From an uncultured Christensenellaceae bacterium (GTDB taxonomy: Bacteria > Bacillota > Clostridia > Christensenellales > Pumilibacteraceae): 64,000 nt of DNA. Shown one piece after another: positions 1-9,541 of this stretch. How positions within the stretch are numbered: the stretch's first letter is position 1; each line of letters opens with the position of its first letter. Both the position numbers and the translations under genes were made by a program. The DNA lies in assembly GCA_910588155.1 (NCBI GenBank), contig CAJUPB010000012.1, positions 1-64,000 of the forward strand, in the 5' to 3' direction. Under the pieces are notes generated by a model that saw only the letters and a list, made by a program, of their open reading frames with translations, was not told the origin of the DNA and ran no database searches.

Positions 1-11
1 GGATGGCAGGA

Positions 12-33
12 GTCGGTAAGCTGAAATACCGAC
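12..33 (+). other. Small hairpin in the left-end non-coding stretch
   Basis: Bases 1-183 hold no convincing gene. The one visible structure is a perfect 7-bp hairpin (GTCGGTA at 12-18, TACCGAC at 27-33, 8-base loop), followed after a few bases by T-rich sequence. It could be the end of a terminator for a gene left of the window. Open frames here have no ribosome site or recognisable product. Confidence 0.3.
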
Positions 34-183
34 ATAGTTTTTGCGTCCTTTTTTTGAGAGTAAGGTTCGAAAGCGCGGAAAAGTCCGTGCAGTCGGATAG
101 TATTTCTATTGTCTTTTTTGAAGGGGCGCACGGCAAAGACGATTCTAATTGTCTTATTCGGAAATTTTTTCAGGAGAGTAATA

Positions 184-1368
184 ATGAGAACCGATTACAA
201 GACGGGCGGAAAATCGATTAAAGCAATTATTATTGCGTTCACGATTTTGACGCTTGCATTATGCTGTTTTGGCATAACGGGGTGCAACTATTGCGCACAC
301 GACTTACAGGTGAAAGACGAAAAAGTGGCGTCTACCTGCGTCGAACACGGGCATTCCTACACGTACGAATGCAAAAAGTGCAAAAAGCTTTTTGCTTATA
401 CTTTGGAAAAAGGTCTTTACGAGGTCGATGCGGCTGAACAACTGCCGTTGTCGTCTGAACACACGATGCCGGAGATTGACGAAGAAAATATCGATGCTTT
501 TTCGTTGGGAATAAGATTGAAAGACGGAAAGACTTCCGCGGAATCCGTTTTCGATTACGAGGTTACCTCGAAATGCACTTTGTGCGAAGAGGAGTTTGCG
601 GTCAACGAAAAAAATCTTGTTTCCGTCGTTCCTTCGCATCAGCGTCTCAACGATACGACGGGTTCGCGACTCACTTATACGGGAACGCGAATTCAAGACG
701 AAGCCACGGAGCGTTGGTATACCAGCGTAAAGCTGGGAACAACAACCCGACCGACCGATATTACGGAATTGGACCCCTATAACGCTTCGAGCGGCGACCC
801 CGATTGGATTCCGGGCGTGCACCAGCGTTTACCGATATATATACCTTTCAATAAAGACCAAACGCGTTATGTGGTGTATATCGTGCATAACACCGACGCA
901 GACACGACGATTGAGTTGCAATGGAGCATAGACGGCAAAAATTACGGCACGGTCACGGTTGCTCCCGGCGAGTATAAGCCGCTTATTTTAAACGGCAAAA
1001 AAACTTGGGACTGCAACGTCGACAAGCAATTTATGAAAGTCAAAAACACCGCGCGTGACGACAGGCTCGGAAAAAATGTCACGATAGAAATGACGGGTTA
1101 TATTTATACGAGCAGCGCGGTCGAAAAACTCGACATCGACAGTCAACCGACAAAAATCGAATACGCCGTCGGCGAAGAATTCGACCCCGCAGGTCTGAAA
1201 GTGTATGCGACATATACCGATTATGCGCTTGGCAAATCGCTCAAAAGCTATGACTATAACATCGACGTGGCCGGCAGACCGCTTACGGAAAAGGACGACA
1301 GAGTAACCGTTTCTTACGGCGGAAAGAAAGTGTCTTTGCATATTACCGTTAAAAAGGAGGGAGCGTGA
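184..1368 (+). CDS. Lipoprotein with CxxC pairs and a C-terminal Ig-like (Big_3-type) domain
   Basis: The protein has 394 residues from the ATG at 184, which follows an AGGAGAG ribosome site; the longer frame upstream lacks one. A charged N-terminus and hydrophobic segment lead to a lipobox ending ITGC, so it should be exported and lipid-anchored. The mature part starts with His/Cys-rich sequence containing two C-x2-C pairs (YECKKC and SKCTLC), like the paired-cysteine repeats of Clostridial surface proteins. The last 80 or so residues (DIDSQPTKIEYAVGEEF onward) match the Big_3-type Ig-like module. It is followed closely by a membrane protein and a GH3 glycosidase, so I infer a shared surface role, perhaps glycan binding. 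No enzymatic motif is visible. Confidence 0.75.
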   Translation: MRTDYKTGGKSIKAIIIAFTILTLALCCFGITGCNYCAHDLQVKDEKVASTCVEHGHSYTYECKKCKKLFAYTLEKGLYEVDAAEQLPLSSEHTMPEIDEENIDAFSLGIRLKDGKTSAESVFDYEVTSKCTLCEEEFAVNEKNLVSVVPSHQRLNDTTGSRLTYTGTRIQDEATERWYTSVKLGTTTRPTDITELDPYNASSGDPDWIPGVHQRLPIYIPFNKDQTRYVVYIVHNTDADTTIELQWSIDGKNYGTVTVAPGEYKPLILNGKKTWDCNVDKQFMKVKNTARDDRLGKNVTIEMTGYIYTSSAVEKLDIDSQPTKIEYAVGEEFDPAGLKVYATYTDYALGKSLKSYDYNIDVAGRPLTEKDDRVTVSYGGKKVSLHITVKKEGA

Positions 1369-1370
1369 TA

Positions 1371-1868
1371 ATGGATAAAGTCAAGGAACTCTTTTCCAAG
1401 TTATTGGATTTTATAAAGACGCGTTGGCTGGGATTTTGGTTTCTGATAGCCGTCGCGGTGTTTTCGATTATTCACGCTTTCGTGTATTTGGGCGGTTTCG
1501 GTTCGACGAATTACTTCGGCGGTTGGGCTTTTGCATTGCCTCTCGTCACCGTCCTCGGAGTCGTTGCTCTGTTCTTCAAGCCGACGGAAAAATATGCTGC
1601 GGTGGTTATGTATGCGCTTTCGTTTGCTTCGCTGCTTACTTTTTTGAAAGCGGCTTATATGCATTTGACGACGGCGTTTTTCGGAGGAATTTCGGGAAAT
1701 ATTCTTGTACAGGCGGGCTTTACTTTTTCGTTCTGCACGATAGCTTGTGTTGTCAATATGATTTTGTGCATAGCTGCGATGTTCTTGAAAACAAGTCGTG
1801 AAACGAAAAAAGAAAAGACCTCGGAAAATTGCGAGACCGACGACGAGGTAAAGGAGGCGGCTGTATGA
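1371..1868 (+). CDS. Small four-helix membrane protein of unknown function
   Basis: The protein has 165 residues, about four hydrophobic helices and a charged C-terminal tail rich in Lys and Glu. The ATG at 1371 lies 10 bases after AGGAGG; a GTG at 1365 is in frame but too close to that site. It overlaps the end of neither neighbour by more than a few bases: the lipoprotein stops at 1368 and the next gene starts at 1865, so translation of the three is probably coupled. I do not recognise the family. Position suggests an accessory or partner of the membrane-bound GH3 enzyme downstream. Confidence 0.7.
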   Translation: MDKVKELFSKLLDFIKTRWLGFWFLIAVAVFSIIHAFVYLGGFGSTNYFGGWAFALPLVTVLGVVALFFKPTEKYAAVVMYALSFASLLTFLKAAYMHLTTAFFGGISGNILVQAGFTFSFCTIACVVNMILCIAAMFLKTSRETKKEKTSENCETDDEVKEAAV

Positions 1869-4800
1869 TGAAAAAAATTCTTTCCATTGTTTCCAAAGTT
1901 TGCGCGCTTTTGTTCACCTTCGTGTACGGCGTTCTTGCCGTGGGTACGGCGATAGCATATAACCACATCGATACCGTTTCGACAGCGCTCGGACAAAATA
2001 TTACAAACACGGTTTATGTGGATACCGAGGACGACGGCGAAGAAAATACGGATACCGATTATTATAAATCGGATTATTCTTCGGTTGCGGAAGTGCGCGG
2101 AGCCGGTATCGATTATTCGCAGAGAATAGTCGAAGAAGGCGCGGTATTGCTGCGCAACGACAAGAATGCGCTGCCACTTGCCGCGGGTACGAAAGTCAGT
2201 CTGTTCGGTATCGGGTCGGCAAAGTCGACGGTTTCGGGATACCGCGAAAAAGACAAGAACGAAAGTTGGGTATCGTTCAAGGACGGTCTGAAAGCGGCGG
2301 GACTCGACGTAAACGAAGAACTGTACGGTTGGTACGATTCCTCTTCTTACGGTAGAAAGTCCATACTCGGACACGACACGTTCGGCAACATTTACACGAT
2401 AGGGGAAGCGCCGTGGAGCGCATTGCCCGCATCGAAAACCGCAAGCGGATATAAGACGGCAATTTTCGTAACTTCGCGCATTGCGGGAGAAGCAACAGAC
2501 GTTCAAATCAGAGACCTCGGCGAAAGCGCCAAAGGTTTTGACGGTCTTGACGGCAACTATCTTACGCTGTCGGCAAACGAGAGAGACGTTCTTTCCAATC
2601 TCAAAGCCGAAAAGGAAAAGGGTACGTTCGATAAGATTATAGTCGTAATGAACGTAACCAATCAGGTGGAATGCGATTTCGAAGACGAGTACGGCGTGGA
2701 TGCAGTGCTTTACAGCGGTTCTACGGGAACTGCGGGTACAAAGGCGGTCGGAAACATACTCACGGGAAAAGTCAATCCTTCCGGCAAGCTTTCGGATACG
2801 TTCTGGAAAAACCATTATCTGAATCCCGTGCTTGCCAATTGGGGACAAAAGACGTATACGGGAAACAATCCGCCGTATTCGGGATTTACATACACGAACG
2901 ACGGCACTCCGAACGTGGTCTATCAGGAAAGTATTTATTCGGGATATCGCTATACCGAAACGCGTTATGAAGACGTCGTTTTGGGAACGGCAAACGCAGG
3001 CGACTTCAACTATACCGACGCGGTTGCATATCCTTTCGGTTTCGGTCTGTCTTATACGAACTTCTCGTATTCCGATTTGACGGTGAACTACAACGATGAA
3101 ACGGATTGCTACGACGTGTCCGTTACGGTTAAAAACGAAGGAAGCGTCGAGGGCAGAAATTCCGTACAGCTCTTCCTTCAAAAACCGTACACAGAATACG
3201 ACAAGACCAATACGATTGAAAAAGCGGCAGTGGAACTTGTGGACTTCGGCAAAACGGCAATGCTTGCGGCAGGAGCAAGCGAAGTAGTGGAAATGTCGGT
3301 TGCGCGCAGAGACCTTGCTTCTTACGATTCTTACAAAGAAGGCACTTACATACTCGAAGCCGGCGATTACTATTTTGCGGTCGGCAACGACAGCCACGAT
3401 GCGCTGAACAATATTCTTGCGGCAAAAGCCGCCGGCGGCATCGGCGTGAACGCCGATAAAATGGTCACGGAAAGAGGCGTGAAAACAAGCGGAACAAAGA
3501 CGCTTGCAAGCAAAGTCACTTTAAACGACTCGTTGCTCAAAGAGTATTCGACGAGCGTTACGGGCAAAGAAATCGTGAATCGATTTAACGACGCGGATTT
3601 GAAACTCTATGCCGCGGCGGGCGACAGAAACAAAAACGCTTTCGATTACGTGACGAGAAAAGATTGGGCGGGAACGCTTTCGTTCGGCTACGAGGCGGAC
3701 GGCACGTATCTCGACAATTACGTCAAAATCGAGCTCACACCTGCTATGAAAGCGGATATGGACAAGAGAGTGGAGAAAGGAACGGGCGAAATGCCGACTA
3801 TGGGTTCTACGGCGACGGCTTGGCAATTGTTCGACCTTATGAACGACGAGGAAGGGAATCCTCTGCCGTATGACCATAAGAAGTGGGACGAAATTTTGGA
3901 CCAGCTTACATTCGAAGAAATGGCTGACCTGTTGAGCAACGGCTATTCGACGACTCGTCCGATTGAGTCCATAAGCAAACCCAAGACGTTCGACCAAGAC
4001 TCCGACCTCGGCGTCATAATGAGTTACAGCGCCGACGCAAACGGACTCGCAAGCCGTCTTGCCGACCCCGACAAGGAAAAGAAGCCTGCGGCATATCCCG
4101 ACAACGGAATAACCGCGGCGACGCGCGACAAGGCGTTATTGCTCGAATACGGCGTGCAGTGGGGCGAGGACTGTCTGTGGGCAGGTTATACCGGATTGTA
4201 CGGCACGGGTGCGAATATACACCGCAGCCCCTATCTCGGACGTTCTTACGGATATTACAGCGAAGACCCCGTGCTTATGGGCAAAGCCATTTCCGAAATA
4301 AACAAGGGTATGGAGACGAAGGGTGCGTTTATGCTCTTGAAGCATTGTATGTTGAATGAGCAGGAAACCAGCCGTGTCGCGGGTTCGAGCTGGGCGAACG
4401 AGCAGACCATCAGAGAAGTGTATCTGCGCCCGTTCCAAATCGCGATAGAGGAAGGCGGAGTGCAGGGCGTTATGACATCGTTGAACCGCATAGGCGCGGT
4501 ATCCGCACCGCATCATCCTTTCCTCAACGACGTGCTTCGCGGCGAATTCGGAATGGTGGGCTATTGCGTGACTGACAGCTATATGCCGCATATGAACATT
4601 GCGTCTCTGCTGGTCGCGGGAAACGATTTGCCGCTCGACCAAGACAACGGTCTTTCGAATTACAAAGATTATCCGAACGTGGTTTGGGCTATGAGGGCTG
4701 CGACTCACAACATACTTTATTCCGTCGTTCACAGCAACGCGATGAACGGTATGTCGTCGAACACCCGCATAATCAAGTTCAAGCCCGAATGGCAGTACTA

Positions 4801-4906
4801 TCTCGAATTGTTCAATCCGCTTGTTATGACGCTGGCGATAGTATCCGTAGCGTTCTATTTGGGCGTCGAGGTATGGAGCTATTTCGGCAAAAAGAAAAAA
4901 GCTTAA
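1865..4906 (+). CDS. Membrane-anchored GH3 glycosidase with permuted domain order
   Basis: The protein has 1013 residues. It is a family 3 glycoside hydrolase, probably a beta-glucosidase or related exo-enzyme, with domains in reverse order: the C-terminal alpha/beta sandwich comes first (VEEGAVLLRNDKNALPL), then a fibronectin-III-like domain (FGFGLSYTNF), then the catalytic barrel. The barrel holds the GRSYGYYSEDP and KHCMLNEQETSR motifs and the nucleophile Asp904 in VTDS. Reversed GH3 enzymes are known from rumen Clostridia. Hydrophobic segments at residues 12-32 and near the C-terminus (before KKKKA) suggest anchoring at both ends with the enzyme outside. The KHF motif reads KHC here. The start follows AGGAGG and overlaps the upstream gene by 4 bases. 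The substrate cannot be read from sequence. Confidence 0.88.
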   Translation: MMKKILSIVSKVCALLFTFVYGVLAVGTAIAYNHIDTVSTALGQNITNTVYVDTEDDGEENTDTDYYKSDYSSVAEVRGAGIDYSQRIVEEGAVLLRNDKNALPLAAGTKVSLFGIGSAKSTVSGYREKDKNESWVSFKDGLKAAGLDVNEELYGWYDSSSYGRKSILGHDTFGNIYTIGEAPWSALPASKTASGYKTAIFVTSRIAGEATDVQIRDLGESAKGFDGLDGNYLTLSANERDVLSNLKAEKEKGTFDKIIVVMNVTNQVECDFEDEYGVDAVLYSGSTGTAGTKAVGNILTGKVNPSGKLSDTFWKNHYLNPVLANWGQKTYTGNNPPYSGFTYTNDGTPNVVYQESIYSGYRYTETRYEDVVLGTANAGDFNYTDAVAYPFGFGLSYTNFSYSDLTVNYNDETDCYDVSVTVKNEGSVEGRNSVQLFLQKPYTEYDKTNTIEKAAVELVDFGKTAMLAAGASEVVEMSVARRDLASYDSYKEGTYILEAGDYYFAVGNDSHDALNNILAAKAAGGIGVNADKMVTERGVKTSGTKTLASKVTLNDSLLKEYSTSVTGKEIVNRFNDADLKLYAAAGDRNKNAFDYVTRKDWAGTLSFGYEADGTYLDNYVKIELTPAMKADMDKRVEKGTGEMPTMGSTATAWQLFDLMNDEEGNPLPYDHKKWDEILDQLTFEEMADLLSNGYSTTRPIESISKPKTFDQDSDLGVIMSYSADANGLASRLADPDKEKKPAAYPDNGITAATRDKALLLEYGVQWGEDCLWAGYTGLYGTGANIHRSPYLGRSYGYYSEDPVLMGKAISEINKGMETKGAFMLLKHCMLNEQETSRVAGSSWANEQTIREVYLRPFQIAIEEGGVQGVMTSLNRIGAVSAPHHPFLNDVLRGEFGMVGYCVTDSYMPHMNIASLLVAGNDLPLDQDNGLSNYKDYPNVVWAMRAATHNILYSVVHSNAMNGMSSNTRIIKFKPEWQYYLELFNPLVMTLAIVSVAFYLGVEVWSYFGKKKKA

Positions 4907-5034
4907 CAAGCTAATTGCAGGTCGGCTTTTAAATAAAATTCTTGCCAAAGGGGGTATGGACATAATTCGAAATTCTGTTTGTATAAGAAAGTTTGCTATT
5001 TGAAACATTGTAATTTTTGGAGGATAATAAAACT

Positions 5035-6465
5035 ATGAAGAACATTAAAAAGATACTGACCGTAGTACTTTCGTGTGCGCTTGCGGTGTGTATGCTTACT
5101 CTCGTTGCGTGCGGCGGAAAGAAACCCGACCCCGTTGTTCCCGACGAACCCGACGGACCCAAGCCCCAGCCCGAAATAACGGTTACGCTGGATAAGACGG
5201 AGGCTTCCGTCGAAGAGGGCAAAACGCTTACTTTGGTTGCGACGGTCAAAAACAGCACGGACAGCGCGACGTTCGATTCTTCGAACAAAGCGGCGGCGAC
5301 CGTTACCGCAACTGGCAATACCGCAACGGTCACCGCAGTTGCCGAAGGCACGACGAACATAACCGCGAAGGTCGGTTCGAAGACCGCCACCTGCAAGGTC
5401 ACCGTCACGGCAAAACCCGTTCCCGCTCTCGAAGTCAATGCGGAACGTCTTGTGTTGGAAATCGGCGGCGAAGCAAACAATACCGCAGAGCTTTCGGCGC
5501 AGCTAAAAAATGCCACGGGCGATATAACCTACACTTCGGCAGACACCGAAATTGTCAGCGTTGCCGTAGCGGACGGAAAGGCCACCGTAACGGCGGTTGC
5601 GTTGGGCAAAACGACGATAACCGTTGCCGCGGGTGAGCTTTCGGAAGAAGTCCCCGTCGAAGTTGCGACTTACGGTCTCACTTACGCTCTCGATACGACG
5701 GCGGAAGAAGGGCAGGAATCGCTTATCGTTTCCGACGGCGAAACCAAAGTTTCCGGTGAAGTTCGCATTCCCGGTTACTATTACAGCGAAGATTTCGAAA
5801 GATATCTTCCCGTTACCAAAATCAAAGGACAGGATAAGAACTCGTCGGCGCAGCTTTCCGGCACCGGCGGTTTCCAGGGCAACGAAAATATCACCTCGGT
5901 ATATCTCGGCGATAATCTTCGCGTAGTGGGACACGGTGCTTTCCGTGACTGTACGGCTCTTGTTACGGTAAATACTACGTCGGCACTGACCGAAATAGGC
6001 GACTGGGCATTCGGAAACACCGCTGCTTTGAAAGATATTATATGGACAGAGGAGTGCAATGTGTCCATCTTCGGTATGAACGCATTTAACGCTACCGGAA
6101 TCGAGGAAATGAGCGTGCCCAAATCGGTAACAAATCTCAACTACGGCGTATTCCAATGGACAAAACTTAAAAGAATAAAAATTTATGCTCCTATCACAAA
6201 GATGGAAAACAGTATGTTTTTCCGCGCCGACGAACTTGTGGAAATTTGGCTTCCGGCAACTTTGACCGAAATTGACCATTCCTGCTTCGGCGGATATTCC
6301 GGTTCGCCTACCGACGGTCCCGGTATGCCCGGCAGCTTTACCGTGAACTTCGCGGGGACGGAAGAGCAGTGGAATGCCATAAAAATAAATTCCAGCAATA
6401 ACGGAGTTATCAGCAACAATAAAGATGAACTGCCCACAATATTTAATTATAATGTAGAATATTAA
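5035..6465 (+). CDS. Lipoprotein with two Big_2-type Ig-like domains and BspA-type leucine-rich repeats
   Basis: The protein has 476 residues from the ATG at 5035, 11 bases after GGAGG. The signal peptide ends in a VAC lipobox. A Pro/Asp linker is followed by two Big_2-type Ig-like domains (about residues 45-125 and 130-215, each with an AVAEGTTNITA-like signature). A C-terminal stretch of LRR_5/BspA repeats follows (for example FRDCTALVTVN and TEIGDWAFGN). Such proteins usually bind surfaces or glycans. A strong terminator follows at 6490, so this closes the first surface cluster. About 130 bases without a gene precede it, where I see no clear promoter. Confidence 0.8.
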   Translation: MKNIKKILTVVLSCALAVCMLTLVACGGKKPDPVVPDEPDGPKPQPEITVTLDKTEASVEEGKTLTLVATVKNSTDSATFDSSNKAAATVTATGNTATVTAVAEGTTNITAKVGSKTATCKVTVTAKPVPALEVNAERLVLEIGGEANNTAELSAQLKNATGDITYTSADTEIVSVAVADGKATVTAVALGKTTITVAAGELSEEVPVEVATYGLTYALDTTAEEGQESLIVSDGETKVSGEVRIPGYYYSEDFERYLPVTKIKGQDKNSSAQLSGTGGFQGNENITSVYLGDNLRVVGHGAFRDCTALVTVNTTSALTEIGDWAFGNTAALKDIIWTEECNVSIFGMNAFNATGIEEMSVPKSVTNLNYGVFQWTKLKRIKIYAPITKMENSMFFRADELVEIWLPATLTEIDHSCFGGYSGSPTDGPGMPGSFTVNFAGTEEQWNAIKINSSNNGVISNNKDELPTIFNYNVEY

Positions 6466-6489
6466 ATGAAACATAAATTGCAATAAAAC

Positions 6490-6527
6490 AAAACGGGACT
6501 GCTTCAAACGGCAGCCCCGTTTTTTTG
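6490..6527 (+). terminator. Intrinsic terminator after the LRR lipoprotein gene
   Basis: AACGGGACTGC and GGCAGCCCCGTT form a GC-rich stem around a short loop, followed by seven T. It separates the surface cluster from the ABC-F gene. Confidence 0.85.
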
Positions 6528-6551
6528 CGCTGTTGCCGCGCGGCGTATCAC

Positions 6552-6581
6552 TTGACCTTTTGCGGTAAAATGTAGTACAAT
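6552..6581 (+). promoter_or_regulatory. Sigma-A promoter of the ABC-F gene
   Basis: TTGACC at 6552 and TACAAT at 6576 are 18 bases apart. The -10 box ends nine bases before the ATG, so the predicted leader is only about three bases and no Shine-Dalgarno sequence fits between. Confidence 0.7.
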
Positions 6582-6590
6582 AAACGCATT

Positions 6591-8138
6591 ATGAGTATTT
6601 TGGAAATAAAGGGTTTGTCGCATACTTTCGACAACAAGATGCTGTTTGAAAAGGCGGACCTGACCGTTATGAACGGCGAACACATCGGAGTGGTCGGGTT
6701 AAACGGCGCAGGCAAGTCCACGTTTATAAATATTCTTGCGGGACGTCTGATACAGGACGACGGTCTCGTGAAGTGGAATTCTTCGTGCAGCAGGGGATAT
6801 CTCGACCAGCACGCGGATATAGACAGAAGCAAAACGGTTATGGAATATCTGACCGATTCTTTTTCGCGTTTGCACGAAATGAACGGCAAATTGGAAAAGC
6901 TGTACGAGAAGATGGGAGAAACGACGGACGGCGAGGAATTGGAACGTTTGATAGACAAAAGCAATTCTCTGCTGGAAAGGCTTACCGACGAGGGCTTTTT
7001 CGATTTGGAAGCGACCGTCAAAAAAGTCGCAAACGGTCTCGGCGTGGGCGCATACGGCTATGATACTCCGATTTCCGCTTTAAGCGGAGGGCAGAGAGCG
7101 AAGCTTATGCTTTCCCGTCTTTTGTTGGAAAAACCCGATTTGATGTTGCTGGACGAACCTACGAACTTTCTTGACGTTGAACACATCGAATGGCTTATCG
7201 ATTTTCTGAATTCGTTTAAAGGAACGTTTCTCGTCATATCGCACGATACGGAGTTTTTGGACAAGGTGTCGAAGTTTATAGTCGGTATAGAGAACGGCGG
7301 AATAAAAAAGTACGGCGGCAACTATACCGCATATCTTGCGCAAAGAGAGCAGAACGCAAAGCAGTATGAAGAAAGTTATATAAGACAGCAGCGTGAAATA
7401 GAAAAAATGGAAGACTATATAAACCGCAACAAGGCGCGCGCGGCGACGGCGGGTATGGCGAATGCGAGGAAGAAGCAGTTGGAGAAAATGGAACGGATAA
7501 AGAAACCGTCCGTGATTTACGATGCGGTATTCTCGTTCCCGTACGTAGAGTTGCATACGCGCGATTTGACGGTAACCGATTCTTTGGAGATTGGCTATGA
7601 TTTTCCGCTGTTGCCGCCGTTGAACATACATCTCAAATCGGACGACAAGCTTTGGATTAGAGGTACGAACGGAGTGGGAAAGACCACGCTGGTTAAAACG
7701 CTGACGGGCTTTTTGAAACCGCTCGGCGGCAGTTACCGATTTCACCCGTTTGTAAAAATAGGATATATAGAGCAGGAACCGAACTTTGCCGACGGCTCCG
7801 TAAATGCGGTCACATACGTTTCCGACCGTCTGCCGAAGCTGGACTCGAAGCAGATACGAAATACGCTTGCGCTTTCCGGGATAAAGAACGACCTTGCCGT
7901 AAAGCCGATTAGAGAGCTTTCCGGCGGAGAGCAAGTGCGGGTCAAATTGACCGTTTTGACAAACACCCCGACCAATCTTTTGATTTTGGACGAGCCGACG
8001 AATCATCTCGACATAAGGGCGAAAGAATCGTTGAAAACGGCTTTGAAAGAGTATAAAGGCGCGGTTTTGCTGGTCAGTCACGAACGGGAATTTGCCGAAA
8101 GCATTTGCGGCGACGTGTTGGACGTGAGAGGGATATAG
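6591..8138 (+). CDS. ABC-F family ATPase (two ABC domains, no membrane segment)
   Basis: The protein has 515 residues with two ABC cassettes in one chain. The first has Walker A GLNGAGKS at 36-43, signature LSGGQ and Walker B LMLLDEPTNFLD. The second has GTNGVGKT, LSGGEQ and LLILDEPTNHLD. The two are joined by a Lys/Glu/Arg-rich coiled linker, the P-site tRNA interaction motif region of ABC-F proteins. There are no transmembrane segments, so it acts on the ribosome, as translation factor or antibiotic protection; sequence alone does not separate these. It appears to be monocistronic, with its own promoter and an almost leaderless start. Confidence 0.9.
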   Translation: MSILEIKGLSHTFDNKMLFEKADLTVMNGEHIGVVGLNGAGKSTFINILAGRLIQDDGLVKWNSSCSRGYLDQHADIDRSKTVMEYLTDSFSRLHEMNGKLEKLYEKMGETTDGEELERLIDKSNSLLERLTDEGFFDLEATVKKVANGLGVGAYGYDTPISALSGGQRAKLMLSRLLLEKPDLMLLDEPTNFLDVEHIEWLIDFLNSFKGTFLVISHDTEFLDKVSKFIVGIENGGIKKYGGNYTAYLAQREQNAKQYEESYIRQQREIEKMEDYINRNKARAATAGMANARKKQLEKMERIKKPSVIYDAVFSFPYVELHTRDLTVTDSLEIGYDFPLLPPLNIHLKSDDKLWIRGTNGVGKTTLVKTLTGFLKPLGGSYRFHPFVKIGYIEQEPNFADGSVNAVTYVSDRLPKLDSKQIRNTLALSGIKNDLAVKPIRELSGGEQVRVKLTVLTNTPTNLLILDEPTNHLDIRAKESLKTALKEYKGAVLLVSHEREFAESICGDVLDVRGI

Positions 8139-8242
8139 CGCGCCTTTTGTCGAAAACGGCGGCGATTTTGAAAACAATATTGCTTTGTGTTACGGGACGG
8201 GAATGACGGTGTGTTTGATGCGTCAATAATTTTGTCAAACAC

Positions 8243-8271
8243 TTGCTTTTTTGCTCATTTTGCCTTATAAT
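8243..8271 (+). promoter_or_regulatory. Sigma-A promoter of the Rho-like/pheA/secA run
   Basis: TTGCTT at 8243 and TATAAT at 8266 are 17 bases apart. The transcript would start near 8278 and carry a leader of about 40 bases with a GGGAGG ribosome site before the ATG at 8318. Confidence 0.65.
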
Positions 8272-8317
8272 ATAAAAGATTGTTCGAAATCGCTTTGTTT
8301 TTTACGGGAGGACGGAT

Positions 8318-9541
8318 ATGACATTCAGAATTTATACACACGCAGAAATAAAGTCCATAGCTATAAATCAGCTCCGTGAATTTGCCAAGCAGATAGGTGT
8401 GCGCGGTCCGACGACTATGACGAAAGAGACTTTGGAAAATGCGGTTTACGAACGTTTGCAAGAGATAGAGGCGGAGAGAAGCGTCCCCAGCGAATTGCGT
8501 ACTTTGAAAAGTAAGGCGTGCGTTTTGGACAAGTCGCTTGTCGAAGCAAAAGACAAAGATATTTACGGTCCGTTTGTAGACAAGCCCGACGCGAAGCTTT
8601 ACGATTTCGCGGGATGGTTTCGACCCTATAAGGACGAGGACGGCATTGTCTGTCCCCGCTTGACTCCGCACGGAGACGATATTTTCGTCAGCGAAGATTT
8701 CATTTGTGCCGCACAGCTGAAATTCGGAGATAAGGTCACGGGCAAATATGCCGTGAGTGCGGCGACGGGCGTCAGAATAACTGCCGAAATCCTTACGGTA
8801 AACGGCAAAAAACTGAACGAGCACAGGGCGGCGGATATAAACGAACGCCGCAGGCTTGTGCCGAGCGAGCCGCTGAATCTTTGGGGCGACAGAAACAACT
8901 TGCGCGCGCTTGCACTTGCCGCTCCGCTGAAAAAAGGTTCGAGAGTGTTGCTTTCGCACGACGGTTTGACAAGTCTTACCGATTACAGCGTGAGACTTTC
9001 CGAATGTTTGAAAGAATGCGGCTATGAAACACTTTCGCTGTATTTGGACGCCACTCCCGAAAACGCCGAAATTTTGCGCGAGAAAGAGGGCGCTTTCGCC
9101 TGCGCTTTCGACCTCGGCGACGAATTTGTCGCTTACACTATGGAAATGGCTGTCGAGGCGATACAGAGAAAAGTGGAAGAGAACGCTCATATCGCCGTCG
9201 TTGTGGACAATATCGATGCCTGTAAGGATTCCGAGCTTTCGAGGAGATTGCTCGGTTGCGCGTGCAGTATCGACGGAGGAAGCGTGACTGTGTTTGCTTC
9301 GGTAAACGAGGACATAATGGACAGGCGGTCGCTCGGTCTATTGACGAGCGTGGCGGACGCCAAAATTTATTTCGAAAACGACGGCGGCACGCCTATGGTC
9401 GATTTCAAACGGTCGCGCGTCAAGACCGACAGAAGCGATTATCCTCTTTTGCGTACTCTGCAATCGATGGACGGACAGACTGCGCAGTTTATAATTTCAA
9501 ACTGTACGACGCGTGAGGAAGCGGAGAAATTATTGAAGTGA
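8318..9541 (+). CDS. Rho-related protein with degenerate P-loop (predicted pseudo-ATPase)
   Basis: The protein has 407 residues. The layout is that of transcription terminator Rho: an N-terminal helical SAP-like segment (INQLREFAKQIGV), an OB-fold RNA-binding domain (DFAGWFRPY then DDIFVSEDF, matching the Rho G-[FY]-LR and DIYVS region) and a RecA-like domain. In the RecA-like domain the Walker A is lost: where Rho has PPKAGKT this protein has LSHDGLTS at 212-219. The counterpart of LLIDERPEE reads LYLDATPEN, and the region with the Q-loop and catalytic residues is shortened. I infer it cannot hydrolyse ATP as Rho does. It may be an RNA-binding regulator or a Rho partner. The start follows GGGAGG. 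It overlaps pheA by 4 bases. The resemblance is my motif-level reading and needs a structure or HMM search. Confidence 0.72.
   Translation: MTFRIYTHAEIKSIAINQLREFAKQIGVRGPTTMTKETLENAVYERLQEIEAERSVPSELRTLKSKACVLDKSLVEAKDKDIYGPFVDKPDAKLYDFAGWFRPYKDEDGIVCPRLTPHGDDIFVSEDFICAAQLKFGDKVTGKYAVSAATGVRITAEILTVNGKKLNEHRAADINERRRLVPSEPLNLWGDRNNLRALALAAPLKKGSRVLLSHDGLTSLTDYSVRLSECLKECGYETLSLYLDATPENAEILREKEGAFACAFDLGDEFVAYTMEMAVEAIQRKVEENAHIAVVVDNIDACKDSELSRRLLGCACSIDGGSVTVFASVNEDIMDRRSLGLLTSVADAKIYFENDGGTPMVDFKRSRVKTDRSDYPLLRTLQSMDGQTAQFIISNCTTREEAEKLLK

Noticed and set aside
109..183. Longer N-terminus for the first lipoprotein
   Set aside because: The ATG at 184 has the ribosome site and starts a normal lipoprotein signal peptide.
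8318..9541. Functional transcription terminator Rho
   Set aside because: No Walker A and a shortened catalytic region, so it was called a Rho-related pseudo-ATPase.
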